64,000 nucleotides of DNA from Amycolatopsis lurida (GCF_900105055.1 NZ_FNTA01000004.1:3937501-4001500); one strand, 5' to 3'. Shown: positions 16,598-23,983, counted from the first letter of the stretch. Notes: a model not told the origin generated them from the letters alone. Numbers and translations are program-made.

Positions 16598-17361
16598 CGG
16601 TTCCCCCCAAGCGTGTCGTGGTCGTCGGCTGCACATCGTGCGGCCGCCTGGTCGTCGTTACCGGCCGCGCCGATCGGGACTTCGGATCGGTGGCCGTTGC
16701 CCTCGGCGCTGCTGCGCAGCCGCGGCCGCCGGGCCTGGTCCGTGGTGAGCACGCCCTGTAGGAACTCGAGGTTTTCCGGGCCCCAGACCTGCCCGCAGCC
16801 GAGGCACCTGCAGCCGGTTCGGGCGTCGAGGGTGAGCGCCGGGGCCTGGACCAGTTCGCCGGTGCTGGGGTCGAGGCGCCACACCATGGCCTGCCCGCAC
16901 GCGGGGCACGCGGCGGCGATGTGCAGCCGTCGCGGTGGGTCGAGCAGTTCCTCTATCCGTTCGACCATGTACCGGAGTTCGAGCACGGTGGCCGCGACTT
17001 TGTGGACCTCGGCCCATCGCCCGGCGATGCCGGCGGCCGCCCGGATCCGGGACACGGCGTCCGCGTCCTGCACCAGCACGTTGAAGTGCAAGGTTGCGGC
17101 CTCGCGGTCGAGGTTGCGCTGCAGGTCTGCCGCGGCGATCCGGATGGGGGCGCCGGGCGAGCTGCCCGATGCCTTGCCGGTCTCCCCACCGTGCGCGTGC
17201 GCCTGGCGCAGCTGCTCGAGCAATCCCGGTTTGGTGTGCGTCGTGGTCGTCATGTCGTCGCGGATCACCTTCAAGGTGATCGGGTCGGTGAGCTTGGCGG
17301 CGAGGGCGGCGAGTTCGGTCTGCCACTGCCGCAGGTTCTTCGGGTCGGTCGGGTTGGTCAC
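16594..17361 (-). CDS. Early phage protein with zinc ribbon
   Basis: 255 residues from ATG 17361, coupled by ATGA overlap to the gene before it; MTTTTHTKPG at 17253 is an alternative start. The middle is helical (DLQRNLDREAATLHFNVLVQ... AEVHKVAATVLELRYMVERI). A zinc ribbon follows, with CPACGQ and CRCLGC about 35 residues apart. The last 40 residues are Arg/Asp-rich. This architecture recurs in actinophage early regions but has no assigned function to my knowledge. Confidence 0.65.
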   Translation of the reverse strand: MTNPTDPKNLRQWQTELAALAAKLTDPITLKVIRDDMTTTTHTKPGLLEQLRQAHAHGGETGKASGSSPGAPIRIAAADLQRNLDREAATLHFNVLVQDADAVSRIRAAAGIAGRWAEVHKVAATVLELRYMVERIEELLDPPRRLHIAAACPACGQAMVWRLDPSTGELVQAPALTLDARTGCRCLGCGQVWGPENLEFLQGVLTTDQARRPRLRSSAEGNGHRSEVPIGAAGNDDQAAARCAADDHDTLGGNR

Positions 17362-17747
17362 GGGCGGGTTCCCCTCGCGTTGATCGTGCGCGGCGGCCGA
17401 GACTGCCGGGCGGGGCCGGTGTTGCGGTTACGGACGCGGTCAAGCGCGACCGCGAACCGGTCGGCGGCGTTGCGCGTGGCGATCTCGTCGAGGGCGGCGA
17501 GCGCGGGCACGGTGGCCTGCAGCGCCTCGGCGAGCGCGGCGAACGATCGGCCGATGCGGACGGCGGCGGCCGCGACTCCGGGCACGATCGCGGCGAGCGT
17601 CGTCCGCGCGATCTCGTCGACCACGTGCTCGTGGGCGAACTGCGTCTCGGCGAAACGGCGCTGCCACGGCTCGAGGTCGACCTCGAGCACGGTCTCGATG
17701 AACTCGACGGCGTCGGCCGGGTCGGGGCGTTCGGGTTCGGTGGTCAT
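17358..17747 (-). CDS. Early phage protein, unknown, helical
   Basis: 129 residues from ATG 17747, which overlaps the stop of the next upstream gene by four bases; the long N-terminal Pro/Arg extension of the frame was rejected. Residues 10-100 are alpha-helical with an Ala-rich hydrophobic core (HVVDEIARTTLAAIVPGVAA...), preceded by an acidic start (PADAVEFIETVLEVDLEPWQ). No family recognised. Overlaps in both directions show it belongs to a single polycistronic early operon. Confidence 0.6.
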   Translation of the reverse strand: MTTEPERPDPADAVEFIETVLEVDLEPWQRRFAETQFAHEHVVDEIARTTLAAIVPGVAAAAVRIGRSFAALAEALQATVPALAALDEIATRNAADRFAVALDRVRNRNTGPARQSRPPRTINARGTRP

Positions 17748-17971
17748 GCGGGGTGGCTCTCCTGTCGGTGGTGGTCGGCCGCCCGGATCCGTCGCCAGTG
17801 GGCGGGGGCGTGCAGTGGTCGGCCGTCGGGGGTGAGGCACGGGTGGTCGGTGGGCTGGTGGCATTCGGGGCAGTCGACGGCGAGGGCGAGTTCGCGTTCG
17901 CGTTCGAGGAGTTCGGCCGCGGCGAGGGCGTCGAGTTCCCGGTCGTTGAACTGGCCCCGGTAGCGGGTCAC
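17744..17971 (-). CDS. Small phage zinc-finger protein
   Basis: 75 residues from GTG 17971 (GTGA overlap). Contains CPECHQPTDHPCLTPDGRPL followed by HAPAHWRRIRAA. This CPxC...P..PC....G....H..R pattern is the small zinc finger frequent in actinophages and probably DNA- or RNA-binding. The N-terminal half is a charged helix (AAAELLERERELALAV). Lies between the HNH/replication gene and a helical protein of unknown function. Confidence 0.7.
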   Translation of the reverse strand: MTRYRGQFNDRELDALAAAELLERERELALAVDCPECHQPTDHPCLTPDGRPLHAPAHWRRIRAADHHRQESHPA

Positions 17972-18978
17972 CGCGGGATGTCCGGTGGTTGCGGGGGCGG
18001 GGGTGGTGTGGCGGTGCGGGTGTAGGGGTTGGGGGCGAGTTGGTCGCGGGGTGTGTCGGCGGGGCCCACGGTGGGGCGGTGGCCGTTGGGTCCTGCATCG
18101 CCTATGCGGTCCCGGTAAGCGGTGGGGCCTGTCTGGGGAGCTACCCCGTCCCGTCCCCTACCCGTCCCGGTAGTCATCGGGCCGGTGATTCCGTCGGTGA
18201 TCATGGGGTTTTGTGGCTGGTTTTGGGCAGGGTCGGGCCTGGTGTTGGTGGCGTTTTCCGCTGGTGGGGCTTGGTTTCCGGTCGGGATGGGGTTCTGTGC
18301 GGGATCCGGGTCGGTTTCTGGTCGATCCGGTGATCGGTGAGTGATCGGCGGTTGATCCGGGGTTGATTCGGCGTTGATCGCGCTGTTCGGCGGGGGCAGC
18401 AGGATGAGCCCGGCGGCCTCGGGGGTGCAGTCCTTCTTGCGGCCGTTGCAGCCGCGGCACGCGACGACCAGGTTGTCGGCACCGGCGGCGATCTTCGGGT
18501 CGACGTGGTCGAGCACGCCGCCGGCGGGGGTTTTGCGGTCGGCCCACTTCACGGTGATGCCGCAGTACCGGCAGGCCATGCCGTCGCGGTTCTTGACCGC
18601 GGCGCGCAGTTCCTTGTCCTTGAGTTCGCGGGTTTTCGCGCGGTGCACGTCGTTCTCGGCGCGTGAGGGGTTCTCGTCGAGGAAGGCGTGCACCCAGTAG
18701 CCGCCGAGATCGGCGTTCCACTTCTTTCCCTCGAGGCATCGGCACTCGTCGCCGGGCCGATGGATCATCGGCGGGCCGTCGCCGAGGCGGATGTCGAGCA
18801 GCGCCTTGAGTTCGCGCCGTGTGGCGATCTGGCGGGCCTTGAGGGTCGGCACCCACCCATCGGTGCGCTGCGCGCTCGCGTACTGCTTGAGGCGCGTCAG
18901 GGCCCCGTATGCCGAGTTGCCGACGGCGTGCACGTGCGGGTCGTCGTAGCCGACGTCATTCAGCCTCAGCCACGGCAT
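17968..18978 (-). CDS. Replisome-organiser-like N-terminus fused to HNH nuclease
   Basis: 336 residues. The N-terminus (MPWLRLNDVGYDDPHVHAVG... GALTRLKQYASAQRTDGWVP) matches the pattern of actinophage winged-helix replication-initiation proteins. Residues 136-180 form an HNH site (CRYC at 136-139, Asp157-His158, Asn169, CRGC at 174-177). The final 130 residues are Pro/Thr/Asn/Asp-rich and probably disordered. Likely binds the phage origin or cuts DNA during replication. Two strong hairpins separate it from the upstream gene, so it may have its own promoter or attenuation. Confidence 0.75.
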   Translation of the reverse strand: MPWLRLNDVGYDDPHVHAVGNSAYGALTRLKQYASAQRTDGWVPTLKARQIATRRELKALLDIRLGDGPPMIHRPGDECRCLEGKKWNADLGGYWVHAFLDENPSRAENDVHRAKTRELKDKELRAAVKNRDGMACRYCGITVKWADRKTPAGGVLDHVDPKIAAGADNLVVACRGCNGRKKDCTPEAAGLILLPPPNSAINAESTPDQPPITHRSPDRPETDPDPAQNPIPTGNQAPPAENATNTRPDPAQNQPQNPMITDGITGPMTTGTGRGRDGVAPQTGPTAYRDRIGDAGPNGHRPTVGPADTPRDQLAPNPYTRTATPPPPPQPPDIPR

Positions 18979-19005
18979 GGGGCACCGCCCGATAGACGCG
19001 CGGAA

Positions 19006-19030
19006 ACCCGGCGCCGCGCGGGCGCCGGGT
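19006..19030 (-). terminator. Hairpin upstream of HNH/replication gene
   Basis: Perfect 10-base inverted repeat (acccggcgcc at 19006-19015, ggcgccgggt at 19021-19030) with a five-base loop in the 141-base intergenic gap. With the adjacent 19081-19115 hairpin it forms a tandem structure before the 18978 start codon. Confidence 0.6.
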
Positions 19031-19080
19031 CGGCGGGGTCGTGCCGGTGGATCACGGTTTCTCCTTGTGCCAGTTGGAAA

Positions 19081-19115
19081 GCGGGGCCGGGTCGCCGTAG
19101 CGACTCCGGCCCCGC
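19081..19115 (-). terminator. Extended nested hairpin, 15 bp
   Basis: gcggggccgg (19081-19090) pairs with ccggccccgc (19106-19115), and inside it gtcgc (19091-19095) pairs with gcgac (19100-19104) around cgta, giving a 15-bp stem with one unpaired base. It begins five bases below the stop of the 19120 gene on the transcribed minus strand. Candidate terminator or attenuator within the early operon. Confidence 0.65.
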
Positions 19116-19119
19116 CCGG

Positions 19120-19236
19120 TCAGCGACCGCCCGTGTCTGCAGGGCGGCCGCCGGGATCGGCGACGTCGTCGTCGGGATAGGGCTCGCTATCGATGTCCTC
19201 GAGCCACGCGCGCAGCAGCTCCACGGGGTCGGTCAC
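19120..19236 (-). CDS. Very short acidic protein
   Basis: 38 residues from GTG 19236, overlapping the upstream TGA by four bases; too short to recognise. Sequence is acidic (LEDIDSEPYPDDDVADPGG). Supported only by the overlap and by codon bias in frame. The longer in-frame version is an Arg-rich artefact. Confidence 0.4.
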   Translation of the reverse strand: MTDPVELLRAWLEDIDSEPYPDDDVADPGGRPADTGGR

Positions 19237-19667
19237 GTCGCCGTCTCCGATCCCCAAATGGCGTTGAGCCGGTAGACGTCGAGGAACGCGCGCAGGAGGT
19301 CGACAAGACCCTCGAGCCCCTCGGCGGCCACGTGGCCGGTGACGACGTCCTGCGCGGCCTCGCCGTCGAGGTTCACCTGCGCGGTGATCGCCTTCATCGC
19401 GGTGAGTTCGGCCGGGTCGGGGGTGTCCTCGGCCTCGAGCGCGACCGGGCCGGGCGGGTTCATCAGCGCGCGCAGCGTCTCGCCGACCACCACCAACCCG
19501 ACCGAGATCAGCGACCACAACCGGCCGTAGCGCTCGATCGGATCGCCGTCGCCGAGGTACTCGGCGACCACGGCGTCGGCCGTCTCCGGCGAGTCGGCGC
19601 CGGCGGCGCGCAGGAACACGGCGGCGGTGTCGACCACGTGGTCGCGTTCGTCGTTCTGGTCGCTCAT
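19233..19667 (-). CDS. Early phage protein, unknown
   Basis: 144 residues from ATG 19667, which overlaps the stop of the upstream gene. Acidic N-terminus (SDQNDERDHVVDTAAVFLRA) and a hydrophobic segment near 52-68 (WSLISVGLVVVGETLRALM) that could be a buried helix or a membrane segment. C-terminal GLEGLVDLLRAFLDVYRLNA is amphipathic. No recognised family. Confidence 0.6.
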   Translation of the reverse strand: MSDQNDERDHVVDTAAVFLRAAGADSPETADAVVAEYLGDGDPIERYGRLWSLISVGLVVVGETLRALMNPPGPVALEAEDTPDPAELTAMKAITAQVNLDGEAAQDVVTGHVAAEGLEGLVDLLRAFLDVYRLNAIWGSETAT

Positions 19668-19897
19668 GACGTCGGCACCTCGCCGGGCGGGGCGGTCTCG
19701 TCCGCGACGACCGCGAGGTCGGCCAGGCCGTCGAGCACCACGTTGGCGCGCGGCACGCGCAGCGTGACCTCGGCGGGCTGTTGCGGCTGCAGGGAGATCT
19801 CGACCCCGGACACGACTCCGGAGATGTCGACGCCGTCGACCAGCACGCGGGCGGCGCGGTCGAGCGCGACGATGCGGACGCGTTTCCGTGCGGCCAT
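19664..19897 (-). CDS. Small early phage protein
   Basis: 77 residues from ATG 19897 (TGATG overlap); GTG 19900 is an equally placed alternative. Basic start (MAARKRVRIVALDRAARVLV) followed by beta-strand patterning (VDISGVVSGVEISLQPQQPA, EVTLRVPRANVVLDG). This type of short all-beta protein is common in actinophage early regions; role unknown. Confidence 0.6.
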   Translation of the reverse strand: MAARKRVRIVALDRAARVLVDGVDISGVVSGVEISLQPQQPAEVTLRVPRANVVLDGLADLAVVADETAPPGEVPTS

Positions 19898-20277
19898 CAC
19901 GCGCCCCCGTCGCGACGATAAGGGCCGTACACGGCGACGACGGCGCGCACCGCGACGGCCAACAACCGGTTGAACGCCTTGACCGGGTCGGGCGCGGCGG
20001 CCGCGGCAACGATGGCCTCGAGCGGCGCAGCGTCACAGGTCGCCACCCACGCGGGGTGTCGGGAGTCGTCGAGGCCGTACCGGTCGGCGGGGCGGGCGAA
20101 AGCCTCGCGCACGTGAGCGTCGGTGAGCCCGGCGTGCAGTCGTTTGGTGGCGCCGCGGGCGAGGTCCTGCATTGCCTCGAGTTCGCGGTCGGTCGGCGGC
20201 CGGTAGGCGGCCTGCAGGGCGATCACGTACCGGAGCACGACGTTGGCCGAGTTCGCCTCGGTGACGTTGAGTCCCAT
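19897..20277 (-). CDS. Early phage protein, unknown
   Basis: 126 residues from ATG 20277 (MGLNVTEANSANVVLRYVIA...), which shares a base with the upstream TGA; the 14-residue extension starting MACVV was rejected. Helical, Ala-rich, with RPPTDRELEAMQDLARGATK near 26-45 and AVAVRAVVAVYGPYRRDGG at the C-terminus. No family recognised. Part of the overlapping early operon. Confidence 0.6.
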   Translation of the reverse strand: MGLNVTEANSANVVLRYVIALQAAYRPPTDRELEAMQDLARGATKRLHAGLTDAHVREAFARPADRYGLDDSRHPAWVATCDAAPLEAIVAAAAAPDPVKAFNRLLAVAVRAVVAVYGPYRRDGGA

Positions 20278-20714
20278 CAGGACACCGCCGAACCGGTCGG
20301 GGCCCACGACGCACGCCACGCGCGCAGCCGCTCGCCGAGTTCATCGATCCGGCGCTGCGAGATCCAGCCGGTACGGCGGGCGGCCTCGCCGACCAGTTGC
20401 CCGCGTTGGCCGTTGGCGAGGTAGCCGAACAGCGTCTCGAGCAGCCCGTCGGCGGCGAGCAACTGCGCGTTGCCGGTGTTGACGTTGTCGAGTGCCTCAA
20501 CCAGGACGGCGAGGGTCGGGGCCATGTCGGCGTTGTAGACGTCGACCGCGGCCTCGGCGGCAATCGTGATCAACCCGACGTGTCGGTGCGTGTGGCCGTC
20601 GACGACGTCGGCCCAGTTCCCGCCGGGCACGGCGCGCTCGTACATGGTGCGGGCGAACCGCTCGCGCAGCTCGTGCGCGGCGTCCGCAATGGACGGCGCG
20701 GGATCGGTGGTCAT
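20277..20714 (-). CDS. Early phage protein, helical, unknown
   Basis: 145 residues from ATG 20714 (overlaps the upstream stop by four bases). Mostly alpha-helical (LRERFARTMYERAVPGGNWA..., LAVLVEALDNVNTGNAQLLA), ending in a basic amphipathic helix (RRIDELGERLRAWRASWAP). GQRGQLVGEAARRTGWISQR near 103-122 could be a small HTH-like element but is too weak to call. Unknown. Confidence 0.55.
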   Translation of the reverse strand: MTTDPAPSIADAAHELRERFARTMYERAVPGGNWADVVDGHTHRHVGLITIAAEAAVDVYNADMAPTLAVLVEALDNVNTGNAQLLAADGLLETLFGYLANGQRGQLVGEAARRTGWISQRRIDELGERLRAWRASWAPTGSAVS

Positions 20715-21040
20715 GCTCGTTTCCTCTCGTCGAGTTCGGGGGTCTGGCGGGATTGCTCGAGTTCGGTGATGGCGCCCTCGGCGGCGAGGGTCTGCGCCTT
20801 GAGTGCCTCGCCGAGGCGGGCGGTTTCGTCGGCCAACACGGCGTTGTCGGCCTCGAGTTCGGCGATGTAGGTGCGGCAGTCGGCGAACGTCGGGGCGATC
20901 ACCCGGTGCTGCACGTTGTCGGCGAGGTAGGCCGCGAAGTCGGGCAGCGGGGCCTCGGCGTTGTGGCGGCGGGCCCATTGCGCGGTGGCCTGCCGGATCA
21001 CGGTCGTGAGGTCCTCGGCCGTGCGGGGCGCGCCGCTCAC
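20711..21040 (-). CDS. Early phage protein with coiled coil
   Basis: 109 residues from GTG 21040 (GTGA overlap). Residues 1-50 contain TTVIRQATAQWARRHNAEAP; residues 55-105 are a strong coiled coil (YIAELEADNAVLADETARLG...). Suggests dimerisation, perhaps partnering the FtsK-gamma-like protein encoded immediately upstream with which it is translationally coupled. Function unknown. Confidence 0.6.
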   Translation of the reverse strand: MSGAPRTAEDLTTVIRQATAQWARRHNAEAPLPDFAAYLADNVQHRVIAPTFADCRTYIAELEADNAVLADETARLGEALKAQTLAAEGAITELEQSRQTPELDERKRA

Positions 21041-21699
21041 GACTGGTCCGGATCGGTCGCGTCGTCGTCGGCCTGGTCCTCGTCGGCGCGCGGGCCGCGG
21101 ATCGCCTCGATGATCGCGGGCAGGTCGGCGGCCTCGGGGATCACCGGCGGTTCGTCGGTGCCCTCGGGCTCGCCGACCACGCCCCGGCGCCGGAGTTCGT
21201 CCATGAGCCGTTCGGCGGCCGCGTGCCCGATGCGCATCTTCCGGGCGAGCATCGTGGGCGAGGCGAGATTTGACGTGATCACCAGATCAGCCGCTTGGCA
21301 AATCAGGTCGACCTCTTCGGCGGTCTTGCTCTTGCCCGCACCGGGGAATGACACGACCACCCCGGCGCCGTCGCGCAGCAAGTCGCCGGCGTCGTTGGCC
21401 GGGGCGGTCTCGACCTTGTCGAACGGGATCGCCTGCTGCCCGGTGCGCTGCTCGTACGCCTCGCGCCACACCCGGCGCAGCTGCTTCGCGTCCGCGGTCG
21501 AACCGGGGAACGCCTCGACGGCGACAATGCGCGCGGTCGGGATCACCTCGCCGGTGTCCATGTTGGTCGTGACCGTCGCGCAGTTGACGACGGCGACGAT
21601 CAGGTGCGTACTCGCCGAGTCCTCGACCAGCGTCGAGGAGATCATGCCGAGGCCGTTCTTGTCGTCCTTGGGCAGCCGCCCGGACAGGCTCACACTCAT
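21037..21699 (-). CDS. Phage protein with C-terminal FtsK-gamma-like winged helix
   Basis: 220 residues from ATG 21699. The N-terminal 95 residues (MSVSLSGRLPKDDKNGLGMI...) form a domain I have seen in actinobacterial prophages without a known role. Residues about 127-180 (LICQAADLVITSNLASPTML, then ARKMRIGHAAAERLMDELRR, RGVVGEPEG) match the FtsK gamma domain pattern (S....L.R...IG...A..LM..LE..GVVG). FtsK gamma reads polar DNA motifs. No FtsK motor domain is present, so this may be an adaptor or competitor for host FtsK or a phage DNA-binding protein. Acidic C-terminus. Confidence 0.7.
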   Translation of the reverse strand: MSVSLSGRLPKDDKNGLGMISSTLVEDSASTHLIVAVVNCATVTTNMDTGEVIPTARIVAVEAFPGSTADAKQLRRVWREAYEQRTGQQAIPFDKVETAPANDAGDLLRDGAGVVVSFPGAGKSKTAEEVDLICQAADLVITSNLASPTMLARKMRIGHAAAERLMDELRRRGVVGEPEGTDEPPVIPEAADLPAIIEAIRGPRADEDQADDDATDPDQS

Positions 21700-22157
21700 G
21701 TCGCTCCGTTCGTGGTGTCGTGGTGCAGCGCGGTGAACTCGGCTTCACGGGCCGAGGCGGGAGTGCCGCGCGGGTGGAGCGCGACCAGGTAGACCCACCC
21801 GACGGCCGTCCACTCGCGACGGGCGACGACGCAGCGCAGGGTGCCGCGCAGCAACAGCGGCTGGTCGACCTCGAACGCGGGTGGGCTGGTCGGGTAGTCC
21901 GTCGGATCCGGCGCCGCCTCGGCGGTGTGGCCGTAGTAGTCAGCCGCGGCCTGCCACGCGAGGTGATGCGGGCACGCCTCGAGCTTGAGCCACGCGCACG
22001 CGGGGCAGTTCGTGTTGTCCGGGCCCGGTGTGTACTGCAGCAGCGGGTTACGCGGGTAGTCGTAGCCCGACACGACCGTCGTGTCGGTCTTGCGGCGGCG
22101 GGCGGGACGGCGGTCGCCGTCGCCGCCCACCACCGACAGGTGCGAACGCGTGCTCAC
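21696..22157 (-). CDS. Early phage protein with Cys/His cluster
   Basis: 153 residues from GTG 22157, overlapping the SsgA-like gene stop (GTGA). A CPACAWLKLEACPHHLAW segment near 51-68 is a likely zinc site. The C-terminal half is beta-rich (VDQPLLLRGTLRCVVARREW, TAVGWVYLVAL). The basic N-terminus (GGDGDRRPARRRK) may bind nucleic acid. Unrecognised. Confidence 0.55.
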   Translation of the reverse strand: MSTRSHLSVVGGDGDRRPARRRKTDTTVVSGYDYPRNPLLQYTPGPDNTNCPACAWLKLEACPHHLAWQAAADYYGHTAEAAPDPTDYPTSPPAFEVDQPLLLRGTLRCVVARREWTAVGWVYLVALHPRGTPASAREAEFTALHHDTTNGAT

Positions 22158-22600
22158 GCCACGCCGTACGCGATGCGGGCGAGTTCGGCGTCGACCGCGG
22201 CCTCGTCGAACTGGTCGGCCTCGGCGCCGAGCGGCACCAGCTGTTTGGTGGCGTCGAGCACGGTGTCGATCTCGGAGTGCTCGAACGACAACAACGCGAC
22301 CTGCGAACAGCTGCCGCAAGCGCAGCGCACCGTGACCTCGATCCACTGCGACAACAGCGGCTGCACGAACACGTGCCCGTCGGCGCCGACCGGTTCGACG
22401 CGGCCGCGGTCGAGCAGCTCGCGCGCGAACCGGTACACGTGCTCGGTGCCGCTGATCCGCATCGTGATCGCCCACGGGTCGGCGCGGTCGTAGTGCCAGT
22501 CGATCCCGACCGGGCGAGCCATGGCGGGCCCACCCGCGCCGAACTTGCGCACGACCAGCTGCGCGCGGGACGCGTAGAAGATCTCGCGGGCCTCGATCAT
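22154..22600 (-). CDS. SsgA-like (SALP) cell-division/sporulation regulator homologue on prophage
   Basis: 148 residues from ATG 22600. The central region has the SsgA/SsgB family signature: IDWHYDRADPWAITMRI, then VYRFARELLDRGRVEPVGAD and GHVFVQPL, then ALLSFEHSEIDTVLDATKQL with VPLGAEAD. These align with the SALP pattern (Y....PYAV......VEW.FARDLL..G...P.G.GDV...P...., ALLEAP...L..FL..T...VP.G.E). Host SALPs recruit FtsZ and remodel septa in sporulating actinomycetes. It lies in the phage early operon, overlapping both neighbours, so it is a phage gene rather than a host remnant. Effect on host division is inferred. Confidence 0.75.
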   Translation of the reverse strand: MIEAREIFYASRAQLVVRKFGAGGPAMARPVGIDWHYDRADPWAITMRISGTEHVYRFARELLDRGRVEPVGADGHVFVQPLLSQWIEVTVRCACGSCSQVALLSFEHSEIDTVLDATKQLVPLGAEADQFDEAAVDAELARIAYGVA

Positions 22601-22851
22601 GGGGATGTTCCTTCCTGGACAAGGGGGACCCACGCGGCGACCTGGTCGTCGCGCAGGGCCTGCAGCACGTGAGCGAGGCGGAAACCGGGCGGTACGTAGA
22701 CCACCGACCACGGACGGCGCAGACAGCCGCCCCGGTCGTTCCGGATCGCGACCACGCCGTCGAACGACTCGCGCACCTCGAGCCGCGGCGGGACCGGGAC
22801 GGGCCGCGGCGCCGAGGGCGGGAGCGGGGGGATGTCGAGGCGGACCGTCAC
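22597..22851 (-). CDS. Small early phage protein
   Basis: 84 residues from GTG 22851 (GTGA overlap with the gene before; GTG 22857 also possible). Pro-rich start (LDIPPLPPSAPRPVPVPPRL), then a compact domain (ESFDGVVAIRNDRGGCLRRP, WSVVYVPPGF, LAHVLQALRDDQVAAWVPL). Directly before and overlapping the SsgA-like gene. Unknown. Confidence 0.55.
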   Translation of the reverse strand: MTVRLDIPPLPPSAPRPVPVPPRLEVRESFDGVVAIRNDRGGCLRRPWSVVYVPPGFRLAHVLQALRDDQVAAWVPLVQEGTSP

Positions 22852-23282
22852 GGGCACACCTCGAGACGGATCGGGCGCGTCAGGTCAACGCGTTCGACCA
22901 GGGCCTGCCGCACCGGGCCGTAGGGGCGCATCGCGCACACGTGGCACACCTCGGCCACCTGCAGCGGCTCGTGCGGGTCGAGCGGATCCGGGGCGCCGTG
23001 CACCCGCACCGTGGTGATCCGGCGCGATTCGGGGCACCAACCGCACTCACGCGGCACGAACTCCGGGTCGTGCCTGACCTCGACGTCGCCGAGCGCGCGC
23101 AGCTGCATCGCCCGCACGTCGGGGTGGTCGATCAGGTCGCCCACGGCCGGAAGGATCCGGGTCGCCTCGACCGGCGCGACGAACGCGCGGCCGGTCACCC
23201 GGCGGAACCACGTCCGGAACGACGTCGCGCGGCACGAACGATGGCGACCGCCGGTGGCGGCGGTATTCTTCGCTGCGATCAT
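22848..23282 (-). CDS. Early phage protein with two CxxC pairs
   Basis: 144 residues from ATG 23282 with GAGGAAG upstream. ECGWC near 79-83 and EVCHVC near 112-117 form a probable four-Cys zinc site. The N-terminal 40 residues are basic (GGRHRSCRATSFRTWFRRVT). First gene after the hairpin region downstream of the Xis-like gene. Function unknown; nucleic-acid binding is plausible. Confidence 0.55.
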   Translation of the reverse strand: MIAAKNTAATGGRHRSCRATSFRTWFRRVTGRAFVAPVEATRILPAVGDLIDHPDVRAMQLRALGDVEVRHDPEFVPRECGWCPESRRITTVRVHGAPDPLDPHEPLQVAEVCHVCAMRPYGPVRQALVERVDLTRPIRLEVCP

Positions 23283-23323
23283 GAGGGCACTTCCTCTTGG
23301 TCGGGGCCCCTCGGGGCCAATGC

Positions 23324-23356
23324 CCGTCTCGTGCCTGCACGCGCGAGGCGGGCTCT
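23324..23356. terminator. Hairpin between Xis-like gene and early operon
   Basis: gcccgtctcg (about 23324) pairs with cgaggcgggc at nine of ten positions around a 12-base loop and is followed on the plus strand by tctttctt. On the minus strand it lies between the Xis-like stop and the next start, so it could attenuate early transcription or insulate the switch. Confidence 0.4.
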
Positions 23357-23369
23357 TTCTTGGGGGAAG

Positions 23370-23606
23370 TCAGGAAGCGACGGAGAAACGGCGGATGCCG
23401 CGCGAAGGCGGCTGCTTCTCCATCCAGCGGTTGGCGTCGTCGATGTGCACAAGCCGCTTACCGTCCGGGCCGGACGGCTGCATGTTCTTGAGCCCGCGCT
23501 TACCGTCCGAGCGGTCGTACTCGAGGGCTTTCTGCTGCACGGTTCGGACGTGCATGCGCAGGTAGTCCGCGGTTTCCTTGAGCGTCATCCACGGTGAGCC
23601 GGTCAC
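23370..23606 (-). CDS. Excisionase / MerR-like HTH protein (Xis-like)
   Basis: 78 residues from GTG 23606, overlapping the preceding stop (GTGA). N-terminal winged-helix of the HTH_17/AlpA type: SPWMTLKETADYLRMHVRTV then QQKALEYDR, a basic wing (GKRGLKNMQPSGPDGKRLVH) and IDDANRWMEKQ. In prophages this fold is usually an excisionase or recombination directionality factor, sometimes a transcriptional regulator. It is the second gene of the leftward operon, close to the integrase end. Confidence 0.75.
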   Translation of the reverse strand: MTGSPWMTLKETADYLRMHVRTVQQKALEYDRSDGKRGLKNMQPSGPDGKRLVHIDDANRWMEKQPPSRGIRRFSVAS

Positions 23607-23983
23607 GCTGCGACCTCGGCGTTGTTCCGGCGGGGCCCCTTGGTCTGTTCGGTCGTCTCGCGCCGGGTGGGCCCGGTGTTCGTCCGGGTCGGCTGCTTGG
23701 GCGGCGTGTCCGGTACGCCGTCGTTGTTACTGGCGCGGATCTCGGCGGCGACCGTGGGGTCGGCCACGATTTCGGCGGCGACCGTCACGGCGTCTTCGCC
23801 CGGCAGTGCCAAGGCGCGGCCGAGCGCGTAGATACGTGTGATCTTCATCGTCTGCGGGCGCACCGCGCGCGTGCTGTTCTGCACGGCTCGAACAGGGAGT
23901 TCGGCGGTCTCGGCGAGCTTGTGCAGGTCCCAGCCGCGCAGGGCTGCCCGGTGGCGGACCTTCTGTCCATTTAGGAACGGCAT
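23603..23983 (-). CDS. HTH regulator, leftward (Cro-like candidate)
   Basis: 126 residues from ATG 23983; ATG 24004 is an alternative. The HTH lies at residues about 6-60 (QKVRHRAALRGWDLHKLAET, AELPVRAVQNSTRAVRPQTM, KITRIYALGRAL), followed by an acidic linker and a Pro/Thr-rich tail. Transcribed away from the 24197 repressor candidate, with a shared operator region between them. As first gene of the leftward early operon it is the natural Cro-type candidate, though which of the two proteins maintains lysogeny cannot be settled from sequence. Confidence 0.7.
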   Translation of the reverse strand: MPFLNGQKVRHRAALRGWDLHKLAETAELPVRAVQNSTRAVRPQTMKITRIYALGRALALPGEDAVTVAAEIVADPTVAAEIRASNNDGVPDTPPKQPTRTNTGPTRRETTEQTKGPRRNNAEVAA

